This document shows positions 25,698 to 34,328 of a stretch of 64,000 nt of DNA, one piece after another. Location: the NCBI RefSeq assembly GCF_029948125.1, contig NZ_JASAMB010000006.1:186001-250000 (forward strand). The letters are read 5' to 3'. The stretch is from Catellatospora sp. KI3 (GTDB lineage: Bacteria > Actinomycetota > Actinomycetes > Mycobacteriales > Micromonosporaceae). Every line of letters starts with the position of its first letter. The stretch's first letter is position 1. The position numbers and the translations under genes were made by a program. Below the pieces are notes generated by a model. The model had not been told where the DNA came from. It did no database searches and was given only the letters and a program-made list of their open reading frames with translations.

Positions 25698-26675
25698 GTG
25701 GCTGCGCTCTCCGACAACCTCCTCATCGTCACGATCATGTCGTACGTCGTGGCGATGCTGCTGCACGCCGCCGAGTACTCCTTCGGCGGCCGCGGCGTGA
25801 TCGCCAAGGCGGCCGCCGCCCCGGCCCGGGAACTGGTCGGCGCGGGCGGCCCGCCGGTGGTGGAGGAGTCGCCGTACGCGGCCCCGCCCGCCCCGGCCGC
25901 GCCGCGCCGCCGGATCAACGCTGAGCTGATCGGCCGGGCCGCGGCGGTCGTCACCGCCGTCGGCGCGCTGGCCCACGTCGGCACCATCGCTACCCGCGCG
26001 CTGGCCGCGGGCCGGGTGCCGTGGGGCAACATGTACGAGTACGTCCTCGCGGTCACCCTGCTCGGCGTGGCCGTCTGGCTGGTCACGCTGTGGCGCAACC
26101 CGCAGGTGCGGCACCTGGGCCTGTTCGTGATGCTGGTCGAGGTGCTGCTCGTCGGCGTCGCCGGGATGGTGCTGTACACGCCGGTCGGGCCGCTGGTGCC
26201 GGCGCTGGACTCGTACTGGTTCGTGGTGCACATCGGCGCGGTCGCGACCTCGTCGTCGCTGTTCCTGGTCGGCGGCGCCGCCTCGGCGATGTACCTGGTC
26301 CGCTCCGGCTACGACGCGGGCAAGCGGGGCTTCCTGTACGCCTTCGGCGCCCGGCTGGCCAACGCGGAGGCCGTCGAGCGGCTGTCGTTCCGGCTGCACG
26401 CGTTCGCGTTCCCGATCTGGACCTTCGGCGTCACCGCGGGCGCGATCTGGGCCGAGGCGGCCTGGGGGCGCTACTGGGGGTGGGACCCGAAGGAGGTCTG
26501 GGCGTTCATCTCGTGGGTCGTCTACGCCGCCTACCTGCACGCCCGCGCCACGCCCAGCGTGAAGCGCTCGGTCACCGCGTGGATCGCGGTCCTCGGCTTC
26601 GTCACGATGCTGATGAACCTCTTCGGGGTCAACATCTTCTTCACCGGCCTCCACTCGTACGGCGGCCTGGACTAG
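25698..26675 (+). CDS. ccsB: Cytochrome c biogenesis protein CcsB (haem ligation subunit)
   Basis: A 325-residue polytopic protein carrying the tryptophan-rich haem-handling motif WGRYWGWDPKEVW (about 257-269) and flanking helices with the conserved histidines (VHIGAVATSS and the YLHAR/GLHSYGG end). It joins covalently haem and apocytochrome with ResB. GTG 25698 directly follows the resB stop, with an AAAGGTGG site inside resB. It ends the operon and is followed at once by two palindromic repeats that probably terminate it. Confidence 0.95.
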   Translation: MAALSDNLLIVTIMSYVVAMLLHAAEYSFGGRGVIAKAAAAPARELVGAGGPPVVEESPYAAPPAPAAPRRRINAELIGRAAAVVTAVGALAHVGTIATRALAAGRVPWGNMYEYVLAVTLLGVAVWLVTLWRNPQVRHLGLFVMLVEVLLVGVAGMVLYTPVGPLVPALDSYWFVVHIGAVATSSSLFLVGGAASAMYLVRSGYDAGKRGFLYAFGARLANAEAVERLSFRLHAFAFPIWTFGVTAGAIWAEAAWGRYWGWDPKEVWAFISWVVYAAYLHARATPSVKRSVTAWIAVLGFVTMLMNLFGVNIFFTGLHSYGGLD

Positions 26676-26700
26676 CGCACGCTCCCACCTCCTCCGGAGG

Positions 26701-26752
26701 TAAGGAAGGGCCCCTTCTTCTCGCTTTGCGAGGTAGAAGGGGCCCTTCTTAA
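26701..26752. repeat. Dispersed composite palindrome, family B copy 1
   Basis: A 52-base unit: TAAGGAAGGGCCCCTTCTT, a spacer with CGCTTTG, then TAGAAGGGGCCCTTCTTAA. Both halves hold the perfect palindrome AAGGGGCCCTT or its variant and the whole unit is an inverted repeat. Other copies: 26790, 46219, 51180, 57124, 57226, 62993. It lies 25 bases past the ccsB stop. Confidence 0.9.
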
Positions 26753-26789
26753 CGTGCGCGTCGGAGTGGTGGGCGCGCCGGAGCGGTAG

Positions 26790-26840
26790 TTAAGAAGGGG
26801 CCCTTGTTCTACGGAAAGCGATAAGAAGGGACCCTTCCTT
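26790..26840. repeat. Dispersed composite palindrome, family B copy 2 (opposite orientation)
   Basis: The reverse-oriented unit (TTAAGAAGGGGCCCTTG...AAGAAGGGACCCTTCCTT), six bases from the stop of the converging lipoprotein gene. Copies 1 and 2 make an inverted pair about 37 bases apart, as do copies 5 and 6 at 57 kb. Confidence 0.9.
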
Positions 26841-26846
26841 TCGCTT

Positions 26847-27695
26847 TCAGCAGGTGCGGGCGGACCAGGAGTCGTACGGGCGCAGCCAGCGGAGGCAGTA
26901 GCCGTCCGCGGGGGCGCCGGGGGTGGTCGGGATGTCGCCCTGCCAGGGGCGCAGCGGGCCGGCGGGGCCGTCCTTGAGCTGGACGGAGTCGACGGACAGC
27001 TCCGGCAGGGCCAGGGCGGCGGGCTGGGCGGGGTCGGTGTGCAGCTCGACGTACTGCTCGATGCGGGCGCGGCCGGTCAGCGGCAGGGCCTGTTCGGCCA
27101 GCAGGTGCCACGAGTCGCCCCACCACAGCCAGGCCTGCCAGCGGGGGCGTTCGGTGTCGCCCTCGGTCTGCAGGTAGACCCAGAGGCGCTCGCCGGGCAG
27201 GACCGCGTACTGGTCGTAGAAGGACCAGGCACTGGTGTTCGTGTCGTACGTGTAGACGCGCTGGCGGCCGTCGCCGGACCAGCCGGTCTCGGTCCACCCG
27301 GCCTCCAGCCAGGCCACGTCGGCGGGGCCGTCGCCGGACTTGGCCATGAACCGGGCCGCGACGAAGTCCATCGTGCCGGGGCGTACGCCGGTGTCGCGCA
27401 CCTCGATCCGGCCGAGGACCCCGGACCAGCGTCCGGCCGACGTCGCACCGAGGTGGTGGTAGCCGGGGCTGGGCACCGGCAGCGACGGCTCGGCCGAGGC
27501 GCCGGGCGGGTGCAGGACCGGCTGGAGCTGGGTCGCGCGGGCGCGGCAGGCGTTGGCGCGGCTCGGCGGGGCGGTGGGGGCGTGCGTGGAGGCGGCTTCG
27601 TCGCGCGGGCACCAGGGCAGATCAGGCTCGGCGGGGGTACAGCCGACGAGCGCCGCCAGCAGCAGTGCCAGCAGGCCCGCGATGGGGGGCTTCAC
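26847..27695 (-). CDS. Secreted lipoprotein of unknown function
   Basis: A 282-residue protein starting GTG (VKPPIAG) with lipobox LVGC near residue 20, so it should be anchored outside the membrane. The mature part is rich in Trp and aromatic residues (WGDSWHLL, WLWWGD, YDSWSARTC) and looks like an all-beta domain; four or more Cys are spaced so as to allow disulfides (the last residue is Cys). I do not recognise the family. It diverges from the UbiD-type gene with 54 bases between starts. Confidence 0.75.
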   Translation of the reverse strand: MKPPIAGLLALLLAALVGCTPAEPDLPWCPRDEAASTHAPTAPPSRANACRARATQLQPVLHPPGASAEPSLPVPSPGYHHLGATSAGRWSGVLGRIEVRDTGVRPGTMDFVAARFMAKSGDGPADVAWLEAGWTETGWSGDGRQRVYTYDTNTSAWSFYDQYAVLPGERLWVYLQTEGDTERPRWQAWLWWGDSWHLLAEQALPLTGRARIEQYVELHTDPAQPAALALPELSVDSVQLKDGPAGPLRPWQGDIPTTPGAPADGYCLRWLRPYDSWSARTC

Positions 27696-27736
27696 ATCTG
27701 CGTCAACTGCGCGCGGAACCCCCGGTGACGCCACTC

Positions 27737-27749
27737 TAGGATGGCGGGC
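27737..27749 (+). promoter_or_regulatory. Leaderless -10 element before mqnL-like gene
   Basis: TAGGAT lies seven bases before ATG 27750, the spacing expected when transcription starts at the start codon. This decides the start at 27750 over ATG 27741, which lies inside the hexamer region. Confidence 0.5.
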
Positions 27750-29213
27750 ATGGCCGCACCGCGCTTTCCCTTCGACGACCTGCAGGGTTTCCTCGACGCG
27801 CTGGAGCGCGCCGGGGAGCTGCACCGGGTCAAGGCCCCCGTCGACCCGACCCTGGAGATCAGCGAGATCGTCACCCGTACGGTGCGCGCGAAGGGCCCGG
27901 CGCTGCTGTTCGAGCGGCCCACGCGCGGCTCCATGCCGCTGGCGATCAACATCTTCGGCTCGGACCGCCGGATGGCGATGGCGCTCGGGGTGAAGGACTT
28001 CGACGAGATCGGCGCCCGGATCGGCGCGCTGGTCAAGCCGGAGCTGCCGGTCGGTTTCAGCGGCATGATGGACGGCCTGGGCAAGGTGATGCAGCTCAAG
28101 TCGCTGCCGCCGAAGAAGGTCAAGACCGCGCCGTGCCAGGAGGTCGTGCTCAAGGGCTCCGACGTCGATCTGAACCTGCTGCCGGGGCTGGTGATGTGGC
28201 CGGGGGACGGCGGGATCTACCACAACTACGGGTTGACCCATACCAAGCACCCGGAAACCGGCAAGCGGAACCTGGGGCTCTACCGGCTGCAGCAGCACTC
28301 GCACAACACGGTGGGCATGCACTGGCAGATCCACAAGGACTCGACCGCGCACCACGCGGTGGCCGAGCGGCGCGGCGAGCGCCTGCCGGTGGCGATCGCG
28401 TTCGGCAGCGACCCGGTGGTGTCGTACTCGGCGAGCGCGCCGCTGCCCGGTGACATCGACGAGTACCTGTTCGCCGGGTTCCTGCGCGGGGAGCGGGTGG
28501 AGCTGGTCGACTGCCTGACCGTGCCGCTGCAGGTGCCCGCCGGCGCCAACGTGATCCTGGAGGGCTGGGTCGAGCCCGGCGAGCGGCTGCCCGAGGGCCC
28601 GTTCGGCGACCACACCGGCTTCTACACCCCGGTCGAGCCGTTCCCGGTGCTGCACGTCGAGTGCATGACCATGCGGCGCGACCCGGTCTACCACTCGATC
28701 ATCACGAGCAAGCCGCCGCAGGAGGACGGGCCGATCGGCCGCGCCACCGAGCGCATCTTCCTGCCGCTGATCAAGATCCTGGTGCCGGACATCGTCGACT
28801 ACCACATGCCCGAGGCGGGCGTGTTCCACAACTGCCTCATCGTCGCGATCAACAAGCGGTACCCGAAGCACGCGCAGAAGGTGATGAGCGCGGTCTGGGG
28901 CGCCCACCTGCTCAGCCTCACCAAGCTGATCGTGGTGGTCGACGACGACTGCGACCCGCGCGACCTGCAGGAGGTGGCGTTCCGCGCCTTCGGCAACGTC
29001 GACTACGCGCACGACCTGGTGCTGACCCAGGGGCCGGTCGACCACCTCGACCACGCGTCGTACCAGCAGTTCTGGGGCGGCAAGGCCGGGGTCGACGCGA
29101 CCCGCAAGCTGCCCACCGAGGGCTACACGCGCGGCTGGCCGGAGGAGATGCGGATGTCCCCCGAGATCGTCTCCAAGGTCGACAAGCGCTGGAAGGAGTA
29201 CGGGTTCAAGTGA
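27750..29213 (+). CDS. UbiD-family decarboxylase for menaquinone (MqnL-like)
   Basis: A 487-residue prenyl-FMN-dependent decarboxylase. Family features include GLVMWPGDGGIYHNYGLTHT (split here), RLQQHSHNTVGMHWQIHKD and the catalytic acid region PEGPFGDHTGFYTP, where the Glu-Arg-Glu network sits with ERLPEGPFG. Its neighbour is a UbiA-type prenyltransferase with overlapping start, and UbiX lies downstream. In the futalosine pathway a UbiD-like enzyme (MqnL, with MqnM in some genomes) decarboxylates the prenylated naphthoate; that role is an inference from context. No MqnM-type second subunit is seen here. Confidence 0.9.
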   Translation: MAAPRFPFDDLQGFLDALERAGELHRVKAPVDPTLEISEIVTRTVRAKGPALLFERPTRGSMPLAINIFGSDRRMAMALGVKDFDEIGARIGALVKPELPVGFSGMMDGLGKVMQLKSLPPKKVKTAPCQEVVLKGSDVDLNLLPGLVMWPGDGGIYHNYGLTHTKHPETGKRNLGLYRLQQHSHNTVGMHWQIHKDSTAHHAVAERRGERLPVAIAFGSDPVVSYSASAPLPGDIDEYLFAGFLRGERVELVDCLTVPLQVPAGANVILEGWVEPGERLPEGPFGDHTGFYTPVEPFPVLHVECMTMRRDPVYHSIITSKPPQEDGPIGRATERIFLPLIKILVPDIVDYHMPEAGVFHNCLIVAINKRYPKHAQKVMSAVWGAHLLSLTKLIVVVDDDCDPRDLQEVAFRAFGNVDYAHDLVLTQGPVDHLDHASYQQFWGGKAGVDATRKLPTEGYTRGWPEEMRMSPEIVSKVDKRWKEYGFK

Positions 29214-30112
29214 GCGCCACCGCCACTGTCGCCGAGAAGCCGAGCGGAGGCCACGTCAAGGCCTTCCTCAAGCTGGTCGCGATCGAGCACTCCGTGTTCG
29301 CGCTGCCCTTCGCCTACCTGTCCGCGTTCGTCGCGATGGACCGGACCCTTGGCCGCGTCGACTGGATCACGCTGCTGCTGATCACGGCCGCGATGGTCGG
29401 CGCGCGTACCTTCGCCATGGCCGCCAACCGGATCATCGACCGGCACATCGACGCCCGCAACCCGCGTACCGCCAAGCGGGAGCTGGTCACCGGCGCGGTG
29501 AGCGTGAAGACCGCCTGGGCGGGCGCGATCGTGGCGCTGGTGGTGTTCATGGGCGCCGCGCTGGCGCTCAACCCGCTGTGCGCGCTGCTCGCCCCGCTGG
29601 CCGTGGTCCCGCTGGTGCTCTACCCGTACGGCAAGCGCTTCACCGACTGGCCGCACGCGATCCTCGCGCTCGCGCAGGCGGTCGGCCCGATCGGTGCCTG
29701 GCTGGGCGTCACCGGCGCCTTCGCCGGGTCCGGCCCGGCCTGGCTGCTGGGCCTGGCGGTCGGCCTGTGGATCGGCGGCTTCGACCTGATCTACGCCTGC
29801 CAGGACGCCGAGGTCGACCGGCAGATCGGCGTCCGCAGCGTGCCCGCCCGGTACGGCGTGGCCAACGCGCTGCGCATCTCCACCGCCGTGCACGTGCTCA
29901 CGTTCATCCTGTTCGTGCTGTTCGGGGTATGGGTCGGCCTCGGCTGGCCGTGGTGGATCGGCCTGGCGCTGACGGCCGCCGCGTTCGCCTACCAGCACAT
30001 CATCGTGACCCCGACCGACCTCTCCAAGGTCAACCGGGCCTTCTTCACCGCGAACGGCTTCGTCGGCATCGCCCTGTTCGCCTTCGCGATGCTGGCCCTG
30101 CTCCTCGGCTGA
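29210..30112 (+). CDS. UbiA-family prenyltransferase for menaquinone (MqnP-like)
   Basis: A 300-residue polytopic enzyme that moves a polyprenyl chain onto an aromatic acceptor. The first Asp-rich motif is NRIIDRHIDARNPRTAKRE and the second DLIYACQDAEVDRQIGVRS, both with the expected Asp spacing for Mg-diphosphate binding; about eight membrane helices surround them. Its GTG start overlaps the UbiD-type stop (GTGA). In genomes with the futalosine route this gene (mqnP) prenylates 1,4-dihydroxy-6-naphthoate, which fits mqnA, mqnC and mqnE elsewhere in this window. Confidence 0.9.
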   Translation: MSATATVAEKPSGGHVKAFLKLVAIEHSVFALPFAYLSAFVAMDRTLGRVDWITLLLITAAMVGARTFAMAANRIIDRHIDARNPRTAKRELVTGAVSVKTAWAGAIVALVVFMGAALALNPLCALLAPLAVVPLVLYPYGKRFTDWPHAILALAQAVGPIGAWLGVTGAFAGSGPAWLLGLAVGLWIGGFDLIYACQDAEVDRQIGVRSVPARYGVANALRISTAVHVLTFILFVLFGVWVGLGWPWWIGLALTAAAFAYQHIIVTPTDLSKVNRAFFTANGFVGIALFAFAMLALLLG

Positions 30113-30180
30113 CCCGTTCACCTCGTGGCGCGCGTCCCATTCGGGCCGCGCCGCGTCGTATCCGGGGCGCGGCGCGCCGC

Positions 30181-30210
30181 GCTGGGCCGCGCTGGGCCGC
30201 GCTGGGCCGC
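30181..30210. repeat. Short tandem repeat
   Basis: Three exact copies of the 10-base unit GCTGGGCCGC in the convergent gap between the prenyltransferase and UbiX genes. Confidence 0.8.
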
Positions 30211-30240
30211 GCCGCGCCGCGCCGGGCGCTCAAGATCCGC

Positions 30241-30300
30241 GCAGTTTCGGGGAAAGTGCGCGAATCTTGGCCCCCATTCCTGCACTTTCCCCGAAACTGC
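30241..30300. repeat. Dispersed composite palindrome, family A copy 3
   Basis: Sixty bases with arms GCAGTTTCGGGGAAAGTGC and GCACTTTCCCCGAAACTGC, perfectly inverted over 19 bases, with a variable centre. Convergent gap between mqnP-like and ubiX genes. Confidence 0.9.
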
Positions 30301-30350
30301 ACTCGCCCGCGCCGCGCGTTCGGGCCGCGCCCGGTGGGTGGGGCGGGGGG

Positions 30351-30995
30351 TCAGGTCGCGCGGGTGCCGAGGTGGCCGGTCCAGCGGGTGAGGAGGTCGT
30401 GGTCGACGCCTACCGCGTCGAGGGCCTTGCCGGCGACGAAGTCGATGAGGCGCTGGGCGTCGGCCTTGGCGCCGATGCCGTAGAAGCCGGGGCTGGCGGG
30501 CAGCACCACCGCGCCGGAGTCGATCAGCTCGACCAGGTGCAGCAGGTGGCTGCGGGTGACCGGGGTCTCGCGCGGCACGACCACGACCGGCCGCCGCTCC
30601 TTGAGGTTCACCTCGGCGGCCCGCTGCAGCAGGTCCTTGGACAGCCCGAGCGCGATGCCCGCGCAGGCCGCCGTCGACGCCGGTACGACGATCATGCCCT
30701 TGGCCCGGTACGACCCGCTGCTCGGCCCCGCCGCGAGGTCCCCGGCGGGCCAGTACCGCAGGTCCGCGCCGTCGAGCGGGCACTCCAGCCACTGTCCGAG
30801 GTCCTCGCGCCAGTGCGCGTCGCGCAGCGAGTGCCCCGTCTCGTCGAGGATGGTCAGCCGCGCCGCCCGGGACACCACCAGGTCGACCGCGTGCCCCCCG
30901 GCCAGCAGCGCCCGCAGCACCGCCGCCGCGTACGGGGTCCCGGACGCGCCGGACACCCCCACGATCCAAGGTGTGCGGTGCGGTGCGGCGGACAT
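30351..30995 (-). CDS. ubiX: UbiX-family flavin prenyltransferase
   Basis: A 214-residue flavoprotein that joins dimethylallyl phosphate to FMN, giving the prenyl-FMN cofactor of UbiD enzymes. The FMN-binding GVSGASGTPYAAAVL motif is at the N-terminus, PASTAACAGIALGLSKDLL in the middle and the PRETPVTRSHLLHL segment near 140. It converges on the mqnP-like gene and most likely serves the UbiD-type decarboxylase 1.1 kb away. Confidence 0.93.
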   Translation of the reverse strand: MSAAPHRTPWIVGVSGASGTPYAAAVLRALLAGGHAVDLVVSRAARLTILDETGHSLRDAHWREDLGQWLECPLDGADLRYWPAGDLAAGPSSGSYRAKGMIVVPASTAACAGIALGLSKDLLQRAAEVNLKERRPVVVVPRETPVTRSHLLHLVELIDSGAVVLPASPGFYGIGAKADAQRLIDFVAGKALDAVGVDHDLLTRWTGHLGTRAT

Positions 30996-31040
30996 GCCCC
31001 GACAGTAGCCGCCCCGTTGACCTGGCGACGCGCGGCCGCC

Positions 31041-31051
31041 TAGCCTCGATC
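31041..31051 (+). promoter_or_regulatory. Leaderless -10 element before SRPBCC gene
   Basis: TAGCCT lies five bases before ATG 31052 and no ribosome site is visible. Confidence 0.4.
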
Positions 31052-31513
31052 ATGACCGATCGATCAGCGACCTTGCGGGTGCCGATGCGGATCGTGATCG
31101 ACCGCCCGGTCGACCAGGTCTTCGCTTTCCTGTCGGACCTGCGCAACGACGCGAAGTGGTGGGGCGGGGTCCGCGCGGCGGCCCGCCTGTCCGGCGACGG
31201 CGGCGTGGGCACCGTGTACGAGCTGGACACCGTGCTGCTGGGCGTGCGCGACCGGATCCGGATCGAGGTGACCGCGCACGAGCCGCCGCTGCGGCAGAGC
31301 ATCCGGGTGCGGCAGGGGCGGCTGCCGTACACCGCGCACTACGAGTGGACCGCGCTGGCGCCGGGCCGCACCGGGTTCCGGCTGGTCGCCGAGGTGGAGG
31401 CGGTCCGGCCGTGGTCGTGGCTGGGGCCGCTGCTGTGCCCGGTGCTGTCGCTGCTGGGCTGGCGCTACCTGCGGCGGGTGCCGCGCATCCTGGCCGCGAC
31501 GGCGGCCGGGTAG
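31052..31513 (+). CDS. SRPBCC-fold (polyketide cyclase/START-like) protein
   Basis: A 153-residue protein with the START-like pattern: IVIDRPVDQVFAFLSDLRNDAKWW at the N-terminus, then alternating strands and a final helix (WRYLRRVPRILA). Such proteins bind small hydrophobic ligands. The fold is clear, the ligand is not. A Trp-rich segment (RPWSWLGPLLCPVLSLLGW) near the C-terminus is hydrophobic enough to touch membrane. It diverges from ubiX. Confidence 0.8.
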   Translation: MTDRSATLRVPMRIVIDRPVDQVFAFLSDLRNDAKWWGGVRAAARLSGDGGVGTVYELDTVLLGVRDRIRIEVTAHEPPLRQSIRVRQGRLPYTAHYEWTALAPGRTGFRLVAEVEAVRPWSWLGPLLCPVLSLLGWRYLRRVPRILAATAAG

Positions 31514-31554
31514 TCGGCGTTCTGCCGGCGGCCATACCGGCCGACCAGGGCTTA

Positions 31555-31566
31555 TAGCATGGCGAG
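31555..31566 (+). promoter_or_regulatory. Leaderless -10 element before araC-type gene
   Basis: TAGCAT lies six bases before GTG 31567. Confidence 0.45.
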
Positions 31567-31980
31567 GTGAGCCGGGAGAGTGAGGAACTGAACCGGCGCC
31601 TGCTGCGCGCCCGTGATGCGATGGACCGCGCCTACGGCCAGCCGTTGGACGTCCGGGCCGTCGCGGCGGTGGCCCACATGTCGTCGGCGCACTTCAGCCG
31701 GTCCTTCCGCGCCGTGTTCGGCGAGACGCCGCACCGCTATCTGCAGCGGCGGCGGGTGGAGCGCTCGATGTTCCTGCTGCGGGAGCCCGGTCGCAGCGTC
31801 ACCGACGTCTGCTTCGAAGTCGGCTTCGCCAGCCTCGGGACCTTCAGCCGGACCTTCCGGGAGATCGTCGGGCAGACCCCGTCGGAGTACCGGGGCGGCC
31901 ACGGGCCGGTGGGGGTGCCGAACTGCGCCCTGATGGCCCACACCCGGCCCCGGGCGGCGGCCGTCCCGGCCGCGGCATGA
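31567..31980 (+). CDS. Short AraC-family transcriptional regulator
   Basis: A 137-residue protein made of the AraC DNA-binding domain only: first helix-turn-helix AVAAVAHMSSAHFSRSFRAVFG, linker TPHRYLQRRRVERSMFLL, second helix-turn-helix VTDVCFEVGFASLGTFSRTFR ending GQTPSEYR. There is no ligand domain. A VOC-family gene follows 82 bases later on the same strand; AraC-VOC pairs of this layout are frequent in actinobacteria and the regulator probably controls that gene. Confidence 0.92.
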   Translation: MSRESEELNRRLLRARDAMDRAYGQPLDVRAVAAVAHMSSAHFSRSFRAVFGETPHRYLQRRRVERSMFLLREPGRSVTDVCFEVGFASLGTFSRTFREIVGQTPSEYRGGHGPVGVPNCALMAHTRPRAAAVPAAA

Positions 31981-32062
31981 TCCAGCAGTTCTGGATAAGC
32001 ACTGGTCGGACGGGCTGCCCTAGCCTGGCGAAACGTTGCTCGCGGACCCGAGGAGAACCCAC

Positions 32063-32470
32063 ATGATCACGAAACTGAACGTCGCATCGATCTACGTGCT
32101 GGATAAGGACGAGGCGCTGGACTTCTACGTCGGCAAGCTCGGACTGGAGAAGGGCAACGACGTCCAGCAGGGCTCCTACCGCTGGCTGACCGTACGCGTC
32201 CCCGGGGCCGACGGCACCGAGATATCCCTGGAGCAGCCGGGTGCCCCGCTGCACGACGAAGCCACGGCCGAGCAGCTTCGGGAGCTGGTCACGAAGGGTG
32301 CGCTGACCGGCCTCGTGCTCATCAGCGACGACGTGCGGGGACTGTACGAGACGCTCAGGGCGGGCGGCTTCACGGACTTCACCCAGGAGCCCACCGACCA
32401 CTTCTACGGCACCGACATGGGCCTGCGGGATCCGTTCGGCAACCAGATCCGGATCCTCCAGCAGGGGTGA
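32063..32470 (+). CDS. VOC-family (glyoxalase/bleomycin-resistance-like) protein
   Basis: A 135-residue metalloprotein of the vicinal oxygen chelate fold with the two beta-alpha-beta units visible: VASIYVLDKDEALDFYVGKLGLEK and LVLISDDVRGLYETLRAGG, ending DPFGNQIRILQQ. It could be a dioxygenase, isomerase or binding protein. ATG 32063 has GAGGAGA nine bases upstream; a TAGCCT -10 box at 32021-32026 gives it a normal leader. It converges on the next gene with only three bases between stops. Confidence 0.9.
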   Translation: MITKLNVASIYVLDKDEALDFYVGKLGLEKGNDVQQGSYRWLTVRVPGADGTEISLEQPGAPLHDEATAEQLRELVTKGALTGLVLISDDVRGLYETLRAGGFTDFTQEPTDHFYGTDMGLRDPFGNQIRILQQG

Positions 32471-32473
32471 CGG

Positions 32474-33820
32474 TCAGACCGCGTACTCGCCGATGGGGTC
32501 GGTGTGGCGGTGGGCGTACATGCGCTCGTGGAAGCGGACGAAGCGGTCCACGACGGTGCCCGCGCGGCGGTCGCCGAGCCGCTCGTCCAGCTCCGCCAGG
32601 CTGCCGGCCAGTCGGGCGCTGTGCTGGGCGTACAGGCCGGCGTAGTAGCTGAGGCTGTCGGCCAGGGCCCGCAGCGCGCCCTCGGCGTCGCCGGCCCGGC
32701 GCATGTGCCACAGCGCGAGGTTGCTCTCGGCGTTGTCGATGTCCTTCTGCAGCCGCGTGAACAGCGGGTCGGGCTCGGGGCTGGTGGAGGTGGTCGCGGT
32801 GGCGAGCACGTTGAGCGCGTCCTCGGCGGTGCTCGCGCCGACCTGCGCGCAGCCGGCCGCCAGTCGCTGGATCAGGGAGTTCTGCTGCAGCGCGGGCAGC
32901 CGCAGCAGCCGGGAGCCGATGTCGTTCTGCAGCCGGACCAGGACGGCGGCGTCGGCGTACAGGTCGGCCATCGTGCCGTCGGCCAGCGCGCGCAGGTAGC
33001 CGGGCACGGGCACCAGGACCTCGCAGAGCACCCCGATGAAGTAGCCCAGGGTCGGGGTGACCAGGATGCTGTGCTCGCCGAGCACGGCCAGCTCCAGGCG
33101 GGACAGGTGGGTGGCGCGCAGGGTCCGGTCGGCGGCCCGGTAGCGGTCGGCCAGCCCCTGCCGGACCAGGGTGGCGGTGTCGGTGTCGGCGAGCGCGGCG
33201 ATGAGGTCGCGGCAGCTCTCGATGTTGGCGATCAGCGCGGACCAGACGCCGTACTCGAGTTCGTCGAGCATGGGGGCGGTGCGGCCGAGGGATTCGACGT
33301 GGCGCGCGTACTCCTCGGCCATACCGGCGTGCTTGGCGCGGGCCAGGCTCAGGTCGAAGCCGGAGGCGTGCCGCGCGGCTTCGCGCGCGGGCCCGGCGAG
33401 CAGGAGCATGGCGGGGGTACGCTGCGCCGGCGCGAGCGTCTGCAGCATGGCCCGGTTGAGGGAGCTGACGAGGTCGAGCCGCTCCTGCTGGACGGCGTCG
33501 AGGCGGGGCGAGCCGAGCCCGATGGCCAGGTTGTCGGAGACCACCTCGAAGACCTGGTACGCGTTCATGAGCCCGGCGAAGTGCAGCAGCACCGGCCAGT
33601 CGTCCTCCTCGACCAGGCCGGTGAGCAGACCGTTGGTCATGGTGACCAGCTGGATCACGCCGGAGCTCTGCAGGTACTCGTGGCGGCGGGGGTTGTCCGC
33701 GGAGTAGGCCCAGGCGGTGAAGTCGCGGTACGGCCCGGCGGGCATGTGCCGTGTCACGGCGTCTTCCAGGGCCGTGCAGGTCGCGGCGAGTAGCTGGGCG
33801 GCGCGCCGGTTGGTTGGCAT
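32474..33820 (-). CDS. Helical protein of unknown function
   Basis: A 448-residue, nearly all-helical, soluble protein that I do not recognise. A segment VRLQNDIGSRLLRL recalls the NDxxSxxxE metal motif of class I terpene synthases but the last acid is replaced, and no DDxxD motif is found, apart from EEDDW near residue 70. So it may be a degenerate member of that fold or something unrelated. ATG 33820 is used; a GTG at 33856 would add 12 residues. It lies alone between the VOC gene and bldC. Confidence 0.65.
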   Translation of the reverse strand: MPTNRRAAQLLAATCTALEDAVTRHMPAGPYRDFTAWAYSADNPRRHEYLQSSGVIQLVTMTNGLLTGLVEEDDWPVLLHFAGLMNAYQVFEVVSDNLAIGLGSPRLDAVQQERLDLVSSLNRAMLQTLAPAQRTPAMLLLAGPAREAARHASGFDLSLARAKHAGMAEEYARHVESLGRTAPMLDELEYGVWSALIANIESCRDLIAALADTDTATLVRQGLADRYRAADRTLRATHLSRLELAVLGEHSILVTPTLGYFIGVLCEVLVPVPGYLRALADGTMADLYADAAVLVRLQNDIGSRLLRLPALQQNSLIQRLAAGCAQVGASTAEDALNVLATATTSTSPEPDPLFTRLQKDIDNAESNLALWHMRRAGDAEGALRALADSLSYYAGLYAQHSARLAGSLAELDERLGDRRAGTVVDRFVRFHERMYAHRHTDPIGEYAV

Positions 33821-33973
33821 GCGGCGACTCGTATCCTCAGGTCCGGCACGGGCCACGCCGGTACGGTGGCCCGTGGTAGGCGCCGGGTCAGCGCCGCGTG
33901 ATGAGGTTACGACTCAGAGGGTTGTCCTGTCCTCCCCCGTCCGCAAAGAACTGTCGGGGTTGGACGGAGCCTT

Positions 33974-34252
33974 TCAGTACGTGGGCCGTCCCGCGGTCGG
34001 CCGGGCGGCGCCGTTGCCGCCTGGGGCGGGCTGCCCGGACGGGGCGGGTGGCGGCGGGACTTCCTCGTCTTCGAACTCGCCTTCGCCCTCGAGCAGGGCC
34101 CGCACCTCCGACTCGCGGAACCGGCGGTGCCCGCCGGGTGTGCGGATGCTGCCGATGCGTCCGGCCGCTGCCCATCTGGTCACCGTCTTTGGGTCGACCC
34201 GGAACAGCGCGGCCACCTCGCCAGGTGTCAACAGGCGGTCTCCCGTGTCCAC
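33974..34252 (-). CDS. bldC: BldC-family MerR-like DNA-binding protein
   Basis: A 92-residue regulator. Residues about 5-55 (LLTPGEVAALFRVDPKTVTRWA, then GRIGSIRTPGGHRRFRESEVRALL) are very close to Streptomyces BldC, which holds off sporulation genes by binding direct repeats as a filament. This copy has an extra Pro/Glu-rich tail of about 25 residues (EFEDEEVPPPPAPSGQPAPGG). GTG 34252 is chosen because AGGAGG sits five bases upstream; GTG 34258 overlaps that site. It suggests a differentiating actinomycete. The divergent gene is an Lrp-type regulator. Confidence 0.92.
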   Translation of the reverse strand: MDTGDRLLTPGEVAALFRVDPKTVTRWAAAGRIGSIRTPGGHRRFRESEVRALLEGEGEFEDEEVPPPPAPSGQPAPGGNGAARPTAGRPTY

Positions 34253-34328
34253 GCCCACCTCCTCGCGTCTACGAAGCCGGTACGGGTCGCCCCGGGCCGC
34301 CTCCGCTGGGCCGTACGCCCAATTAGAG

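Noticed and set aside
26701-26840. CRISPR-like repeat-spacer pattern from the paired family B units
   Set aside because: Two units in opposite orientation do not make an array, the repeats are palindromic throughout and there are no cas genes.
30137-30240. Possible structured RNA in the GC repeat stretch after the mqnP-like gene
   Set aside because: It is a simple GCGC/GGGCC low-complexity run with a three-copy tandem repeat and no defined stem beyond that.
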